Below, in pieces: positions 60,879 to 64,000 of a stretch of 64,000 bases of DNA (its first letter is position 1; each line of letters starts with the position of its first letter). Source of the DNA: Parvularcula sp039822105 (GTDB lineage: Bacteria > Pseudomonadota > Alphaproteobacteria > Caulobacterales > Parvularculaceae); assembly GCA_039822105.1 (NCBI GenBank), contig JBCBMW010000007.1:1-64000 (forward strand). The letters are read 5' to 3'. A model generated the notes under the pieces. It did no database searches. It was given only the letters and a program-made list of their open reading frames with translations, and had not been told where the DNA came from. The position numbers and the translations under genes were made by a program.

Positions 60879-61392
60879 ACGAAGCTCTTCCCAACGCGGC
60901 GTTACGCTCGTTGAGCTTCTGATCGTGATCACGATCATTGGGCTGATGGCTGGTCTTGTTGTCATGACCGTGCCCCAGCCCTCGCCGCTGGACCAGATGT
61001 CCCAACGTTTGCAGCGCGAGCTTGTAACGGTTCGGGACGAGGCGATTGTCAGTGCCCAGGCCAAAGGTCTCTCTGTCTTGCCGTCAGGGCTTGCCGTCTT
61101 TGAGCTCAGCGATGGCGCGTGGGCAGAGGTCGCGACGTTCCCTATACCGCCCAATCTCACTTTGTTTTTGTCCTTGGATACGGAGTGGGAGCTTCCCGAA
61201 CATGATGACGATTTGGTCGCGTCGCTTTCGGATGATGAGGACGAAGACGAAGAACGGGGCCCGGACATCCGTTTCAGCCCGCTGGGTGAGGTGACGCCCT
61301 TTGCACTCTCTGTCGCTTCAGCGAGCGGCCGGGTGGAGATCAATGTCGATGCCTTTGGCGCTATGGAGGTCAGCCATGAACGCGGGCGCTGA
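60850..61392 (+). CDS. gspH: Minor pseudopilin GspH with acidic tract
   Basis: This 180-residue product starts at the ATG at 60850, inside gspG (29-base overlap). That gives a 17-residue leader cleaved after RG before VTLVELLIVITIIG. Upstream in-frame ATGs would place the leader much too far from the cleavage site. The mature domain carries an unusually acidic stretch, DDDLVASLSDDEDEDEE, between two strand regions. GspH sits in the pseudopilus near the tip complex. Divergence from classical GspH is large, so the call rests on leader type and on position between G and I. Confidence 0.85.
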   Translation: MLISVRGPSKRSSSQRGVTLVELLIVITIIGLMAGLVVMTVPQPSPLDQMSQRLQRELVTVRDEAIVSAQAKGLSVLPSGLAVFELSDGAWAEVATFPIPPNLTLFLSLDTEWELPEHDDDLVASLSDDEDEDEERGPDIRFSPLGEVTPFALSVASASGRVEINVDAFGAMEVSHERGR

Positions 61393-61774
61393 CCAACGCG
61401 GGCTGACGCTGATCGAGGTGCTGGTGGCGCTGACGATCCTGAGCCTCGCCGTGGGGTCGCTCCTGGTGCTGCTCAGTCAGCACAGCCGCAACGCCGCGGC
61501 GCTCGAGAACCGGGCGTTGGCACGGATCGTGGCTGAGAACGCGCTCGTGCGCTATGTCGGCGCCGTGAAGACCGGCGATGCCAAGATCCTTGAGGGCGAA
61601 CAGGCAATCGGTGGGCAGATCTTTGTCTGGGAGCTTGATCGCGAGCGTTCTTCTGTCAACGGGTTCGAGATTGTCGAGGCAACGGTACGGCTTGAAGATC
61701 GCGGGCAGGTGCTGGCTTCCATGACCACCCTGCAGCGCGGCGTTGGCCCCTTGGATCCGGTGGGTCAGCCATGA
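61376..61774 (+). CDS. gspI: Minor pseudopilin GspI
   Basis: This 132-residue minor pseudopilin starts at the ATG at 61376, 17 bases before the gspH stop. The short leader MNAGADQRG is followed by LTLIEVLVALTILSLAVGSLL with Glu5. The small globular domain is typical in length. GspI nucleates the tip complex with J and K. Its stop overlaps the gspJ start (ATGA). Longer upstream starts would lie within gspH and spoil the leader. Confidence 0.9.
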   Translation: MNAGADQRGLTLIEVLVALTILSLAVGSLLVLLSQHSRNAAALENRALARIVAENALVRYVGAVKTGDAKILEGEQAIGGQIFVWELDRERSSVNGFEIVEATVRLEDRGQVLASMTTLQRGVGPLDPVGQP

Positions 61775-62385
61775 ACCAGCGCGGGCTTACACTGATTGAG
61801 CTCTTGATTGCGCTCACCATTTTCGCGTTTGTGAGCGCCGCTGCGCTTGCGGCATTGAACCTCGGTGTGTCCGGTTCGACGCAGTTGCAGGATGCCACCG
61901 ACCGCATCAGTGAGCTTGAGCGCATGCGGACGATTGTTCGCAATGACTTGGCGATGGCCGTCGATGTGCCTGTCTACGAGTCAGAAGCGACGCTCCGGCG
62001 ACCGTCCTTTGTCGCGGGAGAAATCGTCGACGATGTGATGCCGGAGCCTGACGATGGCGAGTGGCTTTTTGCCCTCGTACGCGGCGGATGGACGAACATC
62101 GACGCGATGCAGCCGCGGGCCGAGATTCAGCCGGTGGGCTATCTTGCCATCGACGACGCGCTGGTGCGTCGGACACGGCCGTTCCTCGACGCCACAAGAG
62201 AAACACCGCACCGTGATCAAGTCCTGCTCGATGACCTTCAAGATCTCGAGGTACAATTCTACCAGGGCGGCGACTGGGACGAGGACATCGAGCCGGAAAC
62301 CCTGCCCACCGCCATTCGGCTGAGCTTCGTCCACCCAGCTTACGGGCAAATGCACCACGATTTCCTGATGTGGGAGATCGAATGA
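61771..62385 (+). CDS. gspJ: Minor pseudopilin GspJ
   Basis: This 204-residue protein has a very short leader (MNQRG) before LTLIELLIALTIFAF with Glu5. A larger globular domain contains MRTIVRNDLAMAV and late LQDLEVQFYQGGDWDEDI segments seen in GspJ. It forms the pseudopilus tip with GspI and GspK. It overlaps both neighbours by four bases (ATGA). Confidence 0.92.
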   Translation: MNQRGLTLIELLIALTIFAFVSAAALAALNLGVSGSTQLQDATDRISELERMRTIVRNDLAMAVDVPVYESEATLRRPSFVAGEIVDDVMPEPDDGEWLFALVRGGWTNIDAMQPRAEIQPVGYLAIDDALVRRTRPFLDATRETPHRDQVLLDDLQDLEVQFYQGGDWDEDIEPETLPTAIRLSFVHPAYGQMHHDFLMWEIE

Positions 62386-63362
62386 TGCGGAGAAGGAACA
62401 ATCAGAAAGGCGCCGCGCTCCTGACTGTTTTGCTGCTCGCGGCAGCCCTCTCTGTGCTGATGGTTGGGATGACGGAGGTGATGGGGCGTGCCACCCGTCA
62501 CGCGACGGTGGCGGCCGCCCGCGATCAAGCGTTTTGGGTGCTCTATGGCCTCGAAGAGGCGGCGCTTGATTACCTGAGGCAAGAAGCGAGTGATCCCAGC
62601 ACCCCGCTGATGGCGCTCTTTGCTCAACCCATCGTGTTGCCCACGGAGTATGGTTCGGCGAGCGTGTCGTTCCGTGAAAAGACCAATTGCTTCAACCTCA
62701 ACAGCCTGGTCACCTCCGCCGATGATGATGGGGCCTACAACGCGGATACAGGCGAGCGCTTTGCCTTTCTTCTCCAGGCGTTGGGCGCTGATATGACGAC
62801 GGGTCAGATCCTGGCAGCGCGGATTGCCGATTTTATCGACCAGAACGATCGCGCGGAGGCAGGGAGCGTCGAGAGCTACGACTACCAGCGGCGTGAGGTT
62901 CCCTACCGCGCTGCGAGTCGACCCCTTCACACGGTCAGTGAACTTCGGACGATTTCGGGTTTCACACAGAGCATCTACAGCGCTCTTGAGCCCTACGTTT
63001 GCATAGGGGAGCCCGGGCAGATCCAGGCGCTCAACGTCAACACCCTGACCCCTGCGGACGCACCATTGCTTGCCGCGGCGACGAGAGGGCAGGCGCCGCC
63101 TCGGATGATCGAAACGGCGATCCAATCGCGTTCTGTTTTGGGTTTCCAAAACGTAGAGGAATTCTTGAGCCGTGCGGGTTTAGAAGAGCCTGGTGGGGAC
63201 GAGGATGACGAGTCGCCGACGTGGTTTGGCCGCGAGACGACCCGGATGGAGATGACGATAAGCGTGCGTGCGCCCATGGGACAGCTGTCCATGACGAGCC
63301 TGCTCGAGCGCAGGGGCGGCCGCGTGCGCGTGATTGAGCGTCATATAAGGCAGGCGTCATGA
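62382..63362 (+). CDS. gspK: Tip pseudopilin GspK
   Basis: This 326-residue protein starts at the ATG at 62382. The leader MMRRRNNQKG precedes AALLTVLLLAAALSVLM. The Glu5 of other pseudopilins is missing, as is normal for GspK, which caps the tip. The long globular region includes the conserved CFNLNSLV, FIDQNDRAEAGSVESYDY (metal-binding D and E residues) and ALNVNTLTPADAPLLAA motifs. It is the largest pseudopilin, as expected. ATGA overlaps mark both ends. Confidence 0.94.
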   Translation: MMRRRNNQKGAALLTVLLLAAALSVLMVGMTEVMGRATRHATVAAARDQAFWVLYGLEEAALDYLRQEASDPSTPLMALFAQPIVLPTEYGSASVSFREKTNCFNLNSLVTSADDDGAYNADTGERFAFLLQALGADMTTGQILAARIADFIDQNDRAEAGSVESYDYQRREVPYRAASRPLHTVSELRTISGFTQSIYSALEPYVCIGEPGQIQALNVNTLTPADAPLLAAATRGQAPPRMIETAIQSRSVLGFQNVEEFLSRAGLEEPGGDEDDESPTWFGRETTRMEMTISVRAPMGQLSMTSLLERRGGRVRVIERHIRQAS

Positions 63363-64000
63363 CCGATTTCCTGCTGCTTGCCCCATTCCGATCCGACGAC
63401 CCTTGGGAGCTGCTGTCGCGCGACAGCGCTGAGTTGCAGCGTTTTGATGATCTCCAGACAGCGGCTGAGCACATCGGTGACGAGGACAGCTTGTGGCTGG
63501 TGTTGCCTGGCGACGGGGCGATCACCCGCTCCCTGCCTCTGGCGATGCGCAGCGCGCGGGATGTGGCCAGGGCAGCGAGCCTGGCCCTGGAAGATCAGCT
63601 CGCGCTGGCCGACGGCGAGCTGTTCGTGGCCTTTGGTCCGAGCCGCGATGGCCAGCGGCTGATCGTCGGCCTGCCGAAAGAGCGGGTGAAGGATGCCCTT
63701 GCGGAACTCCAGACGGTCGGTCTTGAGCCGGATCTCGTCACCGTGGACCACGCCCTGTTGGGGCCGAGCGAGGCCGGACCGCGCATGTGGACCCGGGACG
63801 CGTTCCAGGCGGTGCGGCTGGCTGACGGCGGTTTCACGGCTGAACCAGCCTTTGCCGACGCTGTGTTCTCAGATGATGAGCGCGCCAGTGCTGAGGTCCT
63901 GGACACGGGCATGCTCGCGGACGCGATGGACTTGGAGCCGCCGAACTTTCGGCGCGGCCCCTTCACCAAGCGTCGTCCGCTCCCTGACTTTTCCGCCTTT
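63359..64000 (+). CDS. gspL: T2SS protein GspL (3' partial)
   Basis: The frame opens with an ATG overlapping the gspK stop and runs to the window edge without a stop (214 codons). The visible part is the cytoplasmic actin-like domain of GspL that binds GspE. It includes RSLPLAMRSARDVARAASLALEDQLA, VDHALLG and the region before the membrane helix (PNFRRGPFTKRRPLPDF), which corresponds to the N-L-L-Q-G-like segment of other GspL proteins. The transmembrane helix and periplasmic domain lie beyond base 64000, and gspM is expected next. Confidence 0.88.
   Translation, partial: MTDFLLLAPFRSDDPWELLSRDSAELQRFDDLQTAAEHIGDEDSLWLVLPGDGAITRSLPLAMRSARDVARAASLALEDQLALADGELFVAFGPSRDGQRLIVGLPKERVKDALAELQTVGLEPDLVTVDHALLGPSEAGPRMWTRDAFQAVRLADGGFTAEPAFADAVFSDDERASAEVLDTGMLADAMDLEPPNFRRGPFTKRRPLPDFSAF

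Noticed and set aside
62382..62430. Missing Glu5 in the GspK leader as a defect
   Set aside because: GspK is the one pseudopilin that typically lacks Glu5, since it caps the tip.
1..64000. CRISPR arrays, tRNA or rRNA genes, insertion sequences
   Set aside because: No regularly spaced repeats, cloverleaf-like intergenic segments or transposase motifs were seen. The gaps are all under 300 bases.

Overview
The window is a gene-dense, GC-rich piece of an alphaproteobacterial chromosome. The evidence is the alphaproteobacterial families (DUF1489, a short NadK, NtrY/NtrX), the rpoZ-rsh-pyrE-pdxJ-acpS-lepB-rnc-era-recO gene order, a bactofilin/M23 peptidase pair, and a canonical CtrA box (TTAA-N7-TTAA). 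A stalked or marine lineage such as Hyphomonadaceae, Parvularculaceae or Caulobacterales fits best; that placement is inference. I saw no rRNA, tRNA, insertion sequence or CRISPR array, and no gene-free stretch exceeds 300 bases.

Layout. 1-2.2 kb: a GH24 lysozyme cut by the window edge, with C-terminal membrane anchors, then DUF1489 and an unknown membrane protein. 2.2-5.7 kb (minus): bactofilin overlapping its M23 endopeptidase, a DUF455 ferritin-like protein and a peroxiredoxin. 5.8-10.1 kb: a giant AsmA/YhdP-like protein and a VTT-domain membrane protein. 10.2-16 kb: the elongasome operon mreB-mreC-mreD-mrdA(PBP2)-mrdB(RodA). 16-23.5 kb: single genes (HxlR regulator divergent from a quinone oxidoreductase, orphan Hpt protein, NSS transporter, prolyl aminopeptidase, small lipoprotein, CHASE2-cyclase lookalike). 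23.6-27.1 kb: an Mla-type lipid ABC transporter. 27.1-31.8 kb: a two-TM coiled-coil protein and a GTA-type holin sharing an intergenic CtrA box, a ThiO-like oxidase, and a degenerate EAL protein overlapping it antisense. 31.9-42 kb: NadK, then the housekeeping operon rpoZ to recO, interrupted by a foreign-looking PD-(D/E)XK protein and a 47-residue membrane protein. 42-46.9 kb: dusB-ntrY-ntrX without ntrBC. 46.9-64 kb: dienelactone hydrolase, then a secretion/uptake locus made of prepilin peptidase, a 1045-residue duplicated lipoprotein, a TonB-dependent receptor and the type II secretion operon gspCDEFGHIJKL (gspL runs off the end).

How the genes work together. Bactofilin-M23, MreBCD-PBP2-RodA, PBP2 processing partners and RNA/lipid housekeeping genes shape and maintain the envelope, and the AsmA-like and Mla proteins move lipid across it. 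The most attractive system is at 47.6-64 kb. The large lipoprotein carries Asp directly after its lipidated Cys, as does pullulanase, the classic lipoprotein exported by a type II system. It lies between the pseudopilin-processing peptidase and the secretion operon, next to a TonB-dependent receptor. This suggests a surface-displayed binding lipoprotein handed out by this T2SS and working with the receptor. The second notable signal is the CtrA box in front of the holin gene, which fits the known CtrA control of gene-transfer-agent release in some alphaproteobacteria.
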